A DNA stretch of 64,000 bases from Glandiceps talaboti (GCF_964340395.1 NC_135549.1:20855342-20919341), one strand, 5' to 3'. Positions 1 through 14,260 are shown, counted from the stretch's first letter. Translations and numbers: made by a program. The notes: generated from the sequence alone by a model not told the origin.

Positions 1-2585
1 GTTTTTGGGTCGAAGCAACATTTTTTAAAGATAAAAACAAAATAAAAAGATGAAATAAAATAAAATAAAATCCTGACGTACCTACCCTATTTTCTGAGGC
101 TATGTTATCGGAAACATACAATTATTTCTTTTCCGCCTTATTCTAAGCAAAAAGTTTAACAACTCCCTTGTGGTTCCTTATGATATTCTCAACACCCATA
201 TATTATGATTTATTGCCTACCAAATTGCCAATTCGTATTTATGATGAAAATAACAGATAGCTTGAAACATCCAATTCACCTATTCTATCTATTTAGTAAA
301 TGTGTAAGAATTCCTGTGTGACGCCTGTCCATATTTTTAACATCCATGTACAATGCATGATGATTACATTCTCTGGCAATTTTGCATAAGAAGAAAGAAA
401 ATAACAGATGTAGTGACACTTCTCCTCTTGACTAATCTCATTCTTTAATGTATCAAAATTACTCATCATTTTGGAAGCATCTGTAGACTGATTGTGAGGC
501 GCTTTAACCCAGTTATAAGGAACATGTACTATTTTATGGTATCTATCATACATGCACAATATTCATGGAATATTGTACGGTACACATATTGCTTGGCTAT
601 GAGGGCACTAGTAGACGTCTATTACCTCAAGAGCTGTTGTCCAGCAACTATTTCCCAAGGCTGAAAGCAAGGAAATAGTTGCTACATAACAGCACAAGGG
701 GTAATATGACATCTAGGATCTATTAGTGTCTAAATAAGCCCAGGCAATAAGTCTTTTATAACACTCCATAGTCTCAGGCACATACATGTATTCTTTCCTT
801 GGTCACAGCAAATCACTGAAAGTTTCCTGTGCTACATCACTATTGCCCTTTGGGAAAAGGCAATTGGTACAAATAATGCCTCACGCGCTACATGTATGCA
901 AATTGAGGTCACTATCAGTGTGCCCTCTAAGCCAATTTGACATGCCACTGACGCACACAATTTCTAGTGACGTACCAAAATTTGGTGTTCCCCATCTCTT
1001 ACTATGTGGTGACTCACAAGAAATGCCAGTTTGTATCATTTCACAACAAAATTTGGTTCTCACTAGAGGGCACACTGGCTAGGTCACCTGTCTATACCCT
1101 ATGACATGATCTACGCTTAAGTCATGCAATCATTGAAGGCTGTACGAAAACAATATGTTATCAATATTTCTATTTATCCTGACAACCAGTAGGTAATGAA
1201 ATTCCATTGAGTTTCAGAATCTCTAACTCTTATCTTCATCATTTAATTGTTGTTGTTTTTTCAAACTCTCAGTCAGGAAGGTGTTTTTTATTTTAAAATT
1301 CCAGTACAAATAGTGCTATGAACTGAAATAGATAGTAAGCCATGATAAGAGTTAGGAGAAATACCGACATGATAAAGCAAACAAAAATATCTTGAATTTC
1401 CAGGAACCTTGAAAGAATGTAAAATCTGTGAAGCTTGTGAAAACCTGTGGTTTTAGGAATTGAGGTAATGATGATCATCACTTCTGATTCTGTTTCATGA
1501 ATATCTCCAATATAATTTTAAAGTTTTGACAAGTAATAAGCAATGTGACTCAAAAGGAATATTCTGTAGATGCAAACAAGTTTTTGTTTTGTTAGTTCGT
1601 AACTGAGTACAAACATGGCTTGAATCTTCAACTAACTCTGCACCTGAATGGGTTTTTTCAAGAAGTAATGGAACTATTCACATTCCTGTCGATGATGTAA
1701 GAATAGGATGTTGAATAGACTACATTAAAAAATATCGATTGTATTGGTGTCAACCATGTCAGTATTTAATGGCCTTTTACATAAAAAGTTTGTTGTGTTT
1801 CGTCTGCATTAACAAGACCAGGTTATTGTTTCTGTAGAGCCAGCCATCAAAGCAGATGAGCAGACACATTTTTATACGTGGCTGTAATACAGTGAATAAG
1901 GTTTCATGGTTCGATCATAATACTGCAATAAATGGACACAGTGTAAGACATTTCAAAGGTAGTTCTGTAATGCAGATAAAGTTCTTTCATGATTCATAAT
2001 TCTGGTTTGTTTTTTTTTAAATTTCCTACATGTACTACGTTAAGTCTACATGTATGTAGCACTTTTTCCCCATTTACTACACTGTATTTAAAGACATTTA
2101 AAATCAACGTTAACCTATCTTAGTTTTGAAAAATGCCAATGTTTTCATATTTTTAGCAACTGACATTATTGGATTTGTATGGCATTGGATTTTGGCATTA
2201 TACAAATTCTATTGATTAATTGATTGATTGATCGATTGAGTACAGAAACGCTTGATATTCTGACTAGTTTTACACCTGAGAGTGCTTTTTTCAAGGAGCC
2301 TGTAGGCTTGAACTCCAATAGGAGATTATGGTTTCAATAATCAATACGACAGGAAAATATGGTTGGAATGATAAATTAGAAATGAATGCAGAGCAGGTCA
2401 GAGAAGGGATAATTAATGCATGATTAAGATTCATAGTAGATGGATCAAAACATAGCATTCATTTAAACATTTTCTAATTTACCATTCCAAACTAAGTTTA
2501 ATAATTATATTTTACTGTCCAATAACAATGTTTTACTTTTGCATCACATAAATTCTGGGTTAATATATGGTGTGTATCAACTCAC
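1..2585. other. Non-coding stretch left of the MGSGASK exon
   Basis: AT-rich DNA that, by orientation, should be intron and possibly further 3' exons of the minus-strand gene whose N-terminal exon lies at 2586-2770. I found no second exon here that I can defend. It contains one short inverted-repeat element (916-1076) and a small (ATTG)n tract near 2213-2238. An 88-codon minus-strand open frame at 293-559 is not backed by splice sites or a family match. Confidence 0.5.
916..1076. mobile_element. Short inverted-repeat element, CAGTGTGCCCTCTA termini (copy 1)
   Basis: A 161-bp sequence bounded by a perfect 14-bp terminal inverted repeat: it starts CAGTGTGCCCTCTA and ends TAGAGGGCACACTG. A diverged second copy lies at 38056-38220 and shares the inner phrases for GTGACTCAC, GAAATGCCAG and CCAAAATTTGG. 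No coding capacity is present. It is best read as a non-autonomous DNA transposon (MITE); no target-site duplication is obvious, so the superfamily is undetermined. Confidence 0.7.
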
Positions 2586-2770
2586 CACTAATCTTGGCTC
2601 TGGACTCTTTTTTCTGAGTCCGTTCTTCTTGTTGTTTTCCTTTGTTGACTTTCTTCTTAGTGTCCTTGGGTTGAGGTGAGTTGTCTTTAGAAGCTCCACT
2701 GCCCATGTTGGAAGGGCATTTTTGAGGCTAACATACGATGTGAATCCAGTTAAGTTTCAAAGTCTTTGAG
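2586..2770 (-). CDS. N-terminal coding exon of an unidentified, probably myristoylated basic protein (partial gene)
   Basis: Read on the minus strand, an acceptor (TTTCACAG, ending at 2771) opens an exon with 64 nt of 5' leader, an ATG at 2704-2706 and 40 codons plus one base before a GTGAGT donor starting at 2585. The protein begins MGSGASKDNS, with glycine at position 2 and serine at position 6, which fits the N-myristoylation consensus. Residues 14-39 are dominated by Lys, Arg, Gln and Glu, giving a basic stretch that could act with the lipid in membrane binding, as in MARCKS- or Src-type N-termini. The exon ends in phase 1, so the protein must continue in an exon to the left, which I could not find in the window. 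I do not recognise the family. The splice signals and codon content make a real exon likely; the membrane role is inference. Confidence 0.6.
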
Positions 2771-5346
2771 CTGTGAAACATACAAAATGAAGTAACTGTT
2801 AACAGATGTATATCTTGCATACTGCAGGGATTATACATGTACATTATTGGACATGTATCAGACTACAAAGGGTATTTGGGACTATCAAAATGTTGGAAGG
2901 CATGTCTTGAAAGAAAATAATAGCCCACATAATGATCTGGGTGATAATGTTTATCTCACATTCAGTCGAACATTCTCTAGGGTGTTTCTTTATGATCTTT
3001 AGAGTGATCTTGATTCCAGTGTATAAAGTCTGTTAACACACAATAATGATCTCTGGGTTGCAATCAAATCTTGCATTTTTCTGAAAATTCTACTCCATAT
3101 GTATAATATATATACATGTATCTATCAAATAATCATATCACCAAAATATCAAATATCATATCACCAAAAGCGTGATATTTGATTTCACATATAAATTCTT
3201 CATTACATATTTCATATCTGACAAAGTATTATCATAATAAAACAGCCTCGAGTCTCATAGTTCTTCAAAGAAAATGATGATCGATTTATCCATGTATAGA
3301 TTAGATATAACCTGACAGGAGTGTTAAAAAGCAACACAATCTTGACTCAGGGTAGTAATGTTTCAAGATTACCAATACGTGCTTTCATGTACATGTGTAT
3401 CTCTCTGCAGTACATGTACTGGATAGATAACAAGAGAGATAAATTGTACTTGGCAGCAAAAGTGAAATGTCATGTCATTAACGCTACAACAGATGAAGCA
3501 ATAAATTCTCATGAGCATCCATTTCAAGATTTGATTGGACCATAAAAAAGAGACTGAGATGCACTGCCAAATGGAATTTTCACACACAAAACAAGACGAT
3601 ATATAACACATGTACATACTAATGGTACATCTACATGATTGTATGATATACATGTAGATAGCTCACAGATTAGTCTGCTTCAATGAACATCAATTCACAA
3701 GCAGATGAGATTTCAAAGTTCTTTGGTCGAAACCACATGATATGAACATACACAATACCCTCAATAGTGTTTTTTTTTCCACTTTTGGTCACTGTTCCCT
3801 AATGCTATACATGTTCAATATACAGAGTGTCTAATCACAGCGTGCAAGTGGGCCCCATTTTTTGCTGTGTAACAGTCGATGTACACAATGATGTACGCTG
3901 TAATATATAACATAGTCAGTGATTTTTTGTACAGTGGATTGCGCACATACCAGTATTACATGTATTTGTACTGCAGTGTACTAGGTACTACATGTAAAAA
4001 TACAACTGCACACATGCAAATGATATGTGTGTACATGTACATACGTATGCAAGCATTCCTTTCATGAAATCATGTCATTGGCATTGCACAGTCTGATTTT
4101 TACAGAAATTTGCTGTTTTGGATAAACAAAACTTAAACAATATGGCAACTGAAAAAGTATATGAAAAAAAAACCTGACTGGGCCTGTATGTAATTTTATC
4201 AATGCACAAAAAATGATGACCCATTATAACTTTCTTGATATTTTCTTAAGAAATTGACTTCAAAATTAAAACACCGCAGCAATTTTGTTGGACATATTGA
4301 ATTCTTCTACTTGAATTACATCATGGTACATTTCAGCATACACTAAATAGAACCAGAAGTACCTACAGAGGCATTAATATTCAAACAGCTATGTACATCA
4401 CTGAAGGGCTCTCCATCTAACTCAACGGTTGCTGTACGGATGCATTTCAAATAGTGTCAGCTACTTAAGAAAGTTGACAACATCTGCTGCACATACTTTG
4501 AATCTGCTACTTCTAGTATTTGAATCTGGTACTTTCAGTGTGCACCGAACATTAAAAATGTACACACTTTGACAAGTAGCATTCCACAAATGTTGCTGTA
4601 TTTATAGTTTTACTTACATGGCGGATCATGGTAGCTTAAGTGAAACAAAGTTAAACCAGTAAAGCTAATGTCCCAGAGTTTACAAAAAGATATACACACA
4701 GTTCACACCTGTGGAAATGTCTCCTTACATTTACAGTATAAAAATACAATGTAGTTGTGTGGTATATTACTGTAAATAAACCTGTTTATTAAATCACTAA
4801 CATAGTAACAACCCTTCATTTAGTCCATTTACAGTCATTGTTCTGTTTTGAACATTTCGGATCAGATGAATCATTATTAAATTAACAATTATGATTTGAT
4901 ATTTTTTTTGTAGTAATAATACCTTTTGTGAAGCAATAAAACAATTTTAATTATTAAATTAGAATGAAAGTGAAGGTACATGTTCAAAATTACTTTATAC
5001 TGTACATCCTGATAGTAATGTGGTATTACAATGTAGTGTTTCCATGGTAACAACACATAAAAAACACTCGGTTACCTAAACATGTAAAGATATATAATTC
5101 ACCAAATAGAAGTAAATATAAATATACGAATATGATTCTACTACGACTATAATGTTTGACTATCTATAGAACATTTTGTGCATCCAACCATAACATTTCA
5201 TCCATACAAATGTATGCAATAATTCTTACAAAAATGGCAGTTCTTAGTTACACATTAGCCTAAAGATTCAGATGAAATGTCAAGTACAATGTATATAATT
5301 ATGGATTTTACAATCAAAGATAGGTTTAGCAGATCAAAAGTTGCAG

Positions 5347-5468
5347 TGGGTCATGTTTCATTCTGAAATGAATGCAATTGAACAATAACCAATAGTTTTA
5401 TATCATAGTTACATACATGTACAGTGAGTCATGTTTCATTCACTGAACACTAACCAATAATTTTCAGC
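5347..5468. repeat. Diverged two-copy tandem duplication, about 79 bp
   Basis: The phrase GTSRGTCATGTTTCATTC followed by ACCAATARTTTT occurs twice, starting near 5347 and 5426, so a unit of about 79 bp is duplicated in tandem with substitutions and small gaps. Confidence 0.6.
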
Positions 5469-7938
5469 AATAACATCATCGTGTGTGATTCACCTTACAC
5501 TGCAGGTACAAGTAATTCATAATAATAATAACAAGAAAACAACAAAGTCTGGGAACCCTGGGGTAACAGGAGGGTAAATGTGGTGAAATTTCCCCATATA
5601 TTTGTACCATAATATTGGTGGGGAACTCTGCTAAAATGGTAGGGGAATTTTACCTACATGTACTTACTGTCCTGAACGAAAACACTGTATTTTCACAAAT
5701 TGGAGACATAAATCCTCTTTTCATAGTGAAAACACATGTAACAACTGAACATATATGGTTGATTGATATCTTTAAATGCTTCAATCATATTCCACATTTA
5801 GCTTATCTAGGCTTTATATTATATATGGAAAATTCCTGCATAGCTATCAACGAGTTTAATTGTTTCCATAGTACTATACAAGGCATATGACACGTACTGG
5901 CTAAAAGATCATGTTTGTTACATGTATGATGTATAACGACAGCAACCAAAACTTGATGTAGTTTTGTAGTACCCAGCTTCATTGACTGGTGTAGGAATTT
6001 TAAATATCCAATATTAACTTTAAAATGTACATGACTGTATGGTTTTTACACCAAATGACACATACACTAAAACATGCCAACTAAAAGAATAACTTACATT
6101 TTAAGTAAACTTACTCAAGGTAATTGATAAAAAAGTTTAGTTTATTAATATCATGACAATACATTTAAAAACTGCATAATTAGGTTAGTGCCTAGCTTTA
6201 ATTAATGGGATTTAAAATATCTAAATGCTGTGAAAAAGGATTGACCATAAGAGTGTATTTAACAGAAAATACTTCACAGTCAAGTAAATATGTCATTAAT
6301 GATGAACATCATAAGGCTAATGGCTGACCCTACCTACGCAACATTGATGCAATCAGGTAAATGTTACATGTACAATGTCCATATACCACATTTACTGGTG
6401 AATAAGTAATGACACAAATTTCCGTTGGAGTAAAACATTCTATAACTGTAGAATACATGTATTGCTAGAATGTAAATTAGTGCACAAATGTATACTACAC
6501 AATCATGTATTTAGCACCTATACTAAACGTGTAAGTAACCTTGCAAATAATTTGTTCAAATCATAATTATATGTCATTACATGTGCTATTAGTATTATTA
6601 AAACTATATTACTGTAACTGCAATATTATTTATTCAATCACACAACCAACAATATTATTGAAAATTGTTAAAATAGCATTTAGTGGACACTGCGTAAGAA
6701 GTAGTAATGTAACAGTAACAGGTTGAAATCGTGATCATGTCAAGAGCACTGCAAGCGAAATGGGAAATGGGAAAATAACACATTGGCGATTTCCTTGAAA
6801 ACGACACAATAGTGTCTTGATTTCAAAAGACACCTTTCTCACACAAGCCATGGCAAAGTTAGGATGATTAAAAGTAATTTGATTTTCAAACAAATTAGTC
6901 TACACAGCACATTCTAAATATGACATGTACGTCAACCCTTTATGTCGATGATGATTAATTAAAATTAATGTTACATGGGGGACAAATTCAACAAGAGTAG
7001 CAGATGGTACTTGATTCATAATTGAAAACCCGCACTCACAACAGATTATGAAACACTACTGTACAGTACATGCACTAAATGAACCACTTGACTCTCACGA
7101 GTATTGCTACAGTTGAAGCAGCATAAAATGATGACACAGCTAATAAAACAAACAAGTACATGTAGTACACTTGACTTAAGATTAATATGACAGGAGGTAC
7201 ATACATGTATATACCTGTCACCTTCCCCTGATAAAAAAAGACATGTTGGCGATAAAAAATCAAAATAATATTCCTGACGAAAAAACTCAAAAGTAAAATC
7301 AGAAGCTTACCTGATTAAAACCAAGAGTGGGAAGTTGATAATATATATATAGGCAATGAACTGATCGTGAGTCAGACAGCTTGGTGGGTGTTAGTGACTA
7401 TGGCAATGTGAAAACCACACTGCTAACTGACATGTTTGTTATGAATCCAGCACTAAGTGATCATGCATTTGAATTACTCTGGAAGTTTGTGGGATTGTTT
7501 GCGCAGATGCACTGGGAAAGCACAGCATAGTTATGCAGATTCTGGTAGACAGAGTATTAAAAATTCATTACAGTTCTATCCATGACAGACCATCAGGTGC
7601 TGCAACCATGGCAACACAGGAAACACAAATAAAAGGTAGCTATGCTGAAGGGAGCCTGCCTTCAAGGAGAGTTTCCTTCGTTACCAATTATAAACTTTAA
7701 TGTACATACCACTATCCTTTGTGAAATTAGTGGGATACTACAATGTACATTAGTACAGAAAATATTATGATTATCACAAATGTGTCTTGTTCATGAAGAA
7801 TATTTGTGAGATCAGAAAGACTATGAAAAGAAATAGTTATTTTGATCATGAAATACAATATTTGATCATGAATATTTCTACAAATTCATCCCACTCCATA
7901 AACTTATACATTATCACGAAAAAAATACACAACTAAAA

Positions 7939-8267
7939 GATATTATTCCACTATATTTTTCTTCATTCAGCTAAAGGAAATACAAGTGACCTAGGAGCTG
8001 GGCTTTGTCACAACAAGTCGCTGGACTCATAGTTACAAAACCCTTAGGTCATGAGTATTTTCCAGCTGCATATTAAAATGATAAAAATTGGACAATAATG
8101 TAACCATCAAACCATCGCCAGTATTATAGCAAAGAAAAATGAGGGAAAGTAATGACAATTTTGAACATTTTGACTCATATTTCAAAACAGCAGAACCAAT
8201 GATGTAGACATGCGTTGTCGTGACATAGACGCCTGCTGTCATGACATAGAACAACCAGTGTACATAT
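7939..8267. mobile_element. MITE family B, copy 1
   Basis: About 330 bp that matches the reverse complement of 39098-39431 over its length. It begins with a TTTTTCTTCATTCAGC-type terminus, has a palindromic core around GACCTAAGGG...CCCTTAGGTC-like arms with GTCACAACAAGTCG between them, and then a unique arm containing the GTCRTGACATAGA motif. No coding capacity. The interspersed, palindromic form points to a non-autonomous DNA transposon. Confidence 0.65.
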
Positions 8268-9924
8268 TCCATATTTTTTGTTCAACTTTGGTCATGCATT
8301 ACACAGAAGATGTCGAAATACAAAACTTCAAAATTGTCTGATCTAAATAAAATCATTGTTGACAACATAGTAGCCTCACACATAGACACATCCATGCAGC
8401 ATATAATAAATCATGTGTACACTTTAATTTCTTTAATCTCATGGAACATCTAGCAAGATATATTATTATTCATGTTATTACCAGAATGATTAATCCTCTT
8501 GCTCCCAACTTGTTTACAAATACTAGCATTAAGATGAGAGATTCATTGCTCCTTTCTATCTCCCAGCAATAATCAAAATTTATTCACCATGCAGCTTTCC
8601 AATTTATTGTGTTGATAGGAAGTTACATGTACCTACATCACTCCTCATTATTTCTAAAATGTAATTTATCATATTTATTTTATCAAAAAACCCACTGAGT
8701 ATAGTCCATAATATATCGTATAAAATTGTGAATCATTTTACATGTGGCTTTGATTTATTTATTTGAAAATAAAATGTATAAATTATGATTCATGACTCAC
8801 CACTACATGTATCATTTTGGAAATAATTACCAAATTGTTATTTTATATCACGTATTTCCATTTGCTTCTGTTGGATAGCTGAGCATAATGTATTATACAA
8901 TATATGTATGGCAATCACATCTGTCAATGTATTTGATAAGTCATTACCACTGTTTAGCTACAGTTAAAACAATGTCATCAAATTCAAATCAAGACATACA
9001 TGTTGCGATTCACACACGGGGACAAATTTATGCATGTCCATTAGCTCATCTTTCTATTCATCTATTTTAATGAGAAATTGTAGAACCCTTCAAAATCAAA
9101 TTAATATGTAAATTAGTCTTCCATAATGATATGCAAACCCATTCAAGCTGTCCCATACCTTCAAGACAAGGCCAGAGTGCATTTTATTACATGCCACAAT
9201 AAAGAGAAATCCTTTCTATTGTCTATGATATGCCTGGATACATGCTACATTTACATGTATTATGTATCCTATCATTGTTTTAGGTAGGAAATTGGGACTG
9301 GTTGCTTGGCAAGTGAAATATACATTTGTATAATTAATATGCAATATACATTGTACATTTACAACAATTTTTAGCAAAGAGAACTCATATTTTGGCATTT
9401 TAACTGGATGAAATATCATATCAATAGAAATAATTATACATTCCTAATCATATACTGTGCACAGCAATATTCAAGTATGCATTGCCATTTCCAACCTTGG
9501 ATTGTGAGGCTCTAACTGAATGATATATCATAATTTCCACTAACTTTTGATATTATATCATTTCATTAATTACAGCAAAGAAAGAATACGTTAGACAATT
9601 TTGATTTTATACAGAAAATTTAACATCAAAATGCGTCATTCATACACTGACATTAAAACTTATCTTGATATTATCACGGGTGGGTATCAAATGGCATAAT
9701 TTCTCCTAAATAATGGGATATGTGAGTGGCTGACTAGGAAATTTCCCTTCCCAATACCCCCCCCCCCCTAAGAACAATTTAAATTATAGTACAAAGTACA
9801 ATTAGACTGTCTTACATTCACTCTATTTTCTGACACAAAGTCAAATTTATACTTAAAGTTTAAAGTTTTATGTCCACACCTAAATACATGTATGTATTAT
9901 TGTATAGTAGATAATGTACAATCA

Positions 9925-9958
9925 CATACATACATACATACATACATACATACATACA
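9925..9958. repeat. (ACAT)n microsatellite
   Basis: Eight to nine copies of the ACAT tetranucleotide, directly left of a candidate retroposon insertion. Confidence 0.95.
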
Positions 9959-9969
9959 AATCTCAGTCT

Positions 9970-10319
9970 AGACTAGCTCTCACAAGACTGGTTTGGGTTT
10001 GTTCTTGTTTGTGGCCAGTTCCACTCTTTAAAGTATCACATACATTTTTACTGCTAGATAAAGGAGTGGTGCTAAAAGAGATAGAGAAAATTTATTGTTG
10101 TGTTGTTCCCAAGAATATTTTTCTTCCCACACTAGTACATGTAACTTCGTTATTAACTTTCCTTTTGGCACAAGTGCACTTTCTGAACTGAAAATCTCTT
10201 TAAAATTAGTTTCCCTGATAAAAGAGGTACGGTTGCAATAATGGCACAAGTTCGATTTAAGAGTCTGAGAGTACATACAATGTATATCAGAATGTTATGA
10301 AAAGACTAGCTCTCACAAG
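9970..10319. mobile_element. Candidate short retroposon framed by a 17-bp direct repeat
   Basis: The 17-bp sequence agactagctctcacaag is present identically at 9970-9986 and 10303-10319, with 316 bp between. A perfect direct repeat of this length is typical of the target-site duplications made by non-LTR retrotransposition. The insert ends ...GTTATGAA just before the right repeat. I see no clear RNA polymerase III A and B boxes, so calling it a SINE would go too far; a chance or recombinational duplication remains possible. Confidence 0.5.
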
Positions 10320-11389
10320 TTGTGAAAACGATACACACATACAATACAACTTGGAATGACATATAAACAAGTATATCAGTATATTCACTGTAAACTGTAA
10401 GTATACCTGATTCTAACAATGGGTAGCAATAACTATTGTTATTAGTTACACCATGGTTTGAATTTCAATATATACAGCCATAAGACTTGGTGACACACAA
10501 AAGGCAATTGTATTGTGTAACCTCAACCTAGGGTCAACTGGGTTAATAATGTCCTTGCCCACATCATCTAACTGACTAACTTTTGAATAGCTATAGCACT
10601 AAGACTCAAGTGACAGCAACTACAAAGCTTTGACTCTTTTAATGATGAAATTGAGCCAACATGTTATGGAGATCAATTCACACTTTTCAGCTAAAAGTCT
10701 GACAAAGTGTAGGTGTAGGTAGTATTTGTATATGAACATATTGATCTTTGAAATCTGATTGGACTTAGCAAACATAATACTTAAAACACATCAATACTGT
10801 AGAGTATACTGTGCAAATATTATTCTCTACTCTTGATTTTACCTGTTGATGTGTAGTAAATGTACTGTAACTACAACAACTAATACCTAGTATTTTATTT
10901 TAGCTCCAACTCTTTAGTAAACCATGTTTTAAATTGTCAAATTTGTCAACTGTACTGTTTTATTCTTGATTTTTTTTTTTAATTTCTGAGATACATTTTG
11001 TATTCAATTTTCAAATGATTAATTTCACACTTAAATCAGAAGTATTTTTTAATTTTTTTTTTTTTTAAATTTGAATGATATCCTAATAACAAGTCAATGA
11101 TTTAAACATTGTGGTGAGTATTTATGACCTTGACACACAATGACAGTCTCTTGATAACAAGTTACACTGTTGTGAGTATAACTGCAAAAATCTAATACCT
11201 GAAATAAAAATCTTAGAAAACATACATGTAAGGCATGTGGTCTTTTTATCAAAGGCAATAAGTGGGTAAAATATTTCAAAAGTTCATGATAGTTTACCAG
11301 AACCCCTCCACCAATATTATGGCAATATACAGAAACATGTTTTGTAATTTTGTATGGAAATCTTTATACAAGCTTGTTAACCCCTCCCC

Positions 11390-11472
<83 letters not shown>
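11390..11472. repeat. (AC)n microsatellite
   Basis: An 83-bp uninterrupted AC dinucleotide tract. The open frames that cross it on both strands (Thr-His or Val-Cys repeats) are artefacts of the repeat. Confidence 0.98.
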
Positions 11473-11473
<1 letters not shown>

Positions 11474-13999
11474 ATACGTAGTCACTTCAAAACTGATTCC
11501 AAAAACGTAACAACTTTATCAATCACTCTTCTCAATGTTAGTAAGGTTCCCCAACCTTTAACAAAAACAAATTGGCAATGGCACGCTGTTCCAAAGACAT
11601 ACCTTCGGTAGACACTGTAGTACAAATATATATACGGTACCTCCATATATTCCTGTCTTGACATACAGACTTATTTTCTTACTAATTACTGATAGATATG
11701 TGGCAGTGTCAATCAACTTGGATGGATGCTAAATCTACTACCCGGTATATCTGATATGATATGAAGATATTCATACAGTAACACAATATGTAAATTAGAT
11801 ACAAAGTATACTTTAGTATACATTATGCCAAGCTCCTAAACTATAAGGTTCAACTTCTAATATACATGTACTCAATGTACATTTTGTATGCAGTACTACT
11901 TTGTGTGACTTTTTATAGATGTTGGTCTTGGAGACGTCTATGGATTTTTAAACAAACCTGAGTGTTGCTATGGAGAGAGGTTTTAGAGATCTGTGTAACT
12001 GTGCAATAGTGTGATTTGCCCTCAACCTTTGCTCTTGATTGCAGCAGAACCATACGCATCCAGTTAAATGAGATGACCCTTTTGCACCCACAGCCCTGGT
12101 CAAAATGGAAACATACAAACTATAATATCAATTTGAGTGTTAGTGCAGTTTCCATTGCTTGCACTATTGAACTAGATGCACCACAGACAATGGAGGGGAC
12201 ACAGAGACCACATACATTTGCATGATTCCTCTTCAAATTACAAGGTCCAAAGATAACTGTAAGTATGTTACACTGTGGATTTTATAATAGACAAGTACAG
12301 TACTTCTTACCAAAGACTGGCTGGGAATGTTGCTGTATATTTGTGTTGTTAGCATGGCACCTTTCCTACTGTTACTATAGTGTTACTGTTAATAAGCTCA
12401 AACCATGGAAGTACTACTGTCACTAATGCGTCCATGCTCAAACAGAAGCTAAGACAACACAAGCATGTCAGCTTATCTAGCCATTGTTATGGTCACACTG
12501 ACCTATCCAAACTGAGTAGGGCTTCACAGACCGGTGAACAATAGTGTTTACAATGATTAACCACACCTGGTAAACAGTACCATACTCAACAATACAAAGT
12601 AAAGCTGGTGATAGTTATCATTCTCCCCACAGAACAACATAGCATGAAGCATTAAAATTAAAAACGTATATAGTTAATTGGCTCCAGGAGTGTGTCAATA
12701 AACATAGCATGGGGTAAAGAATTCACTCATTACAATCTCATATCATTGCTAATAATAGCTACAATAGCTATATCATATTTTGTCAGTCTATTCTGTGACA
12801 AGACCAGTACCTATATACGACTTAACTATAGATTATAAAAAAAAGAATAATTTATCTTTGATTGCTACATGCATGATAATAACAGATTGAGCAGAAGTAC
12901 AAATAAAAGTACAAATAAATTAAATTACTTCATCCATTCAGTGGTTCACAGAGATTGTCCATCACAACAATATTTCCCTAAATATTCATAGCATTTTAGA
13001 TCTTATTTCAAGAATACCATGCAAAAAAATAATTCATTGATCCTATACTTATGAAATGTCTATACTTATGAAATGTCTATAAAATAAGTGCGGAAAAAAA
13101 TTTTAAAACTTGTATTTTCATTTTTTTTTAAATATTCAAAATTAGTTTTATTTACTTATATGTGTTTATAAGTGGAATTATACAAGATATTGCAATAAAG
13201 CATAATCTACATTCTATAATTGTTCAACCATGGGGATGCATGGACAACAAAGTGAAGTTGAGTGTATATTATACATACATGCATGGTATAAGTTTATTTA
13301 AATGTTTCTTTCCTCTAAGTGGCTTTGAAGATCTTGTGTTTTCCTTGATCACTGTCTATGAAAAGAGGTTGTTTACTGATTGATATAGTCTTACTCTAGA
13401 AACTATACGAGTGGGCTCATTTTCTACGAGCTTTATTTCTCTCTACAGATAAATTCTACTGAAAATCTAGCTAAATCTCCTGCTGGGGAAAGAGTGAACA
13501 TTGAATGTCAGTAGTAATCCATCACATACACTGACAGGCAGTTGTAATTGATTACTTTGTTCAGTTTACTTCAAACTCAACTTCCAGTCCGAAAGTAAGC
13601 CATGTGAGGACACGATAACGTCACCATATTTATATGAATGTTCGAATAGCATTAAAATACCACTATCGGTGCCAAGAATAGAATGTCATGCTAAAGAAAG
13701 CCATTTGACTATAAGGTGGAGAGAGATCATGTTTGTAGCTGTTTGTAGTTTGTAGACTACTATTGAAAGTATCAAGTTTTCAATGTATCAGATAAAGACT
13801 ATCCACCCATAAATCATAATATTTAATACAACACCACATGATGGGTATAGTGTCATGTGACACTAAAACTCAACCACTATGACCTAAATCTGTACACATT
13901 GAATATAAAGACAATATATATCAGATACACATCTTATCTTCTACCTTACAGAAAACACAAATATTAAGAGTACACTAGATTACAATAAAGAATGTTAAG

Positions 14000-14260
14000 C
14001 ATATATGTATGATCATATTCATAATTATCTGCTAAAATTGCTTTCTCAAGTACATACATATCACATTTTTTTAGCTTTTATATTTTTCATATATTTGCCT
14101 TGTAATGTGTTTTATGTGCATTTTGTTAGTTTTGTTTGTTTAACATGTTTGTGTGTATTCTATTCTTGTCTTTTTCTACAGTTTTTCATATTTTTAGGAG
14201 CCTGTATTTGGGACTTGCTCCCATTGGTCTTCCAAGTTCCATTAAATAAATAAAGAAAAG
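14000..14260 (+). mobile_element. Possible LINE 3' untranslated tail
   Basis: T- and G-rich sequence that ends with a phrase like GGGACTTGCTCCCATTGG followed by CCATTAAATAAATAAAG, resembling the 3' tails of degraded LINEs that end in an A-rich or AATA repeat. No reverse-transcriptase residues are readable, so this is only a tentative call. Confidence 0.25.

Noticed and set aside
293-559. 88-codon minus-strand open frame (contains VPYNWVKAPHNQSTDASK)
   Set aside because: Composition is not unlike protein, but there is no acceptor, donor or recognisable domain, and it contains an implausible mix of isolated Cys and Trp. Left unannotated.
4617-4709. Possible small minus-strand exon between CATTTCCACAG and GTAAGT
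   Set aside because: Splice signals are present but the segment has no long open frame and no way to link it to a gene; such pairs occur by chance in DNA of this length.
7311-7400. Possible minus-strand alternative first exon with TATATATATA and a GTAAGC donor
   Set aside because: The TATA-like run lies within an AT repeat and no upstream or downstream partner supports it.
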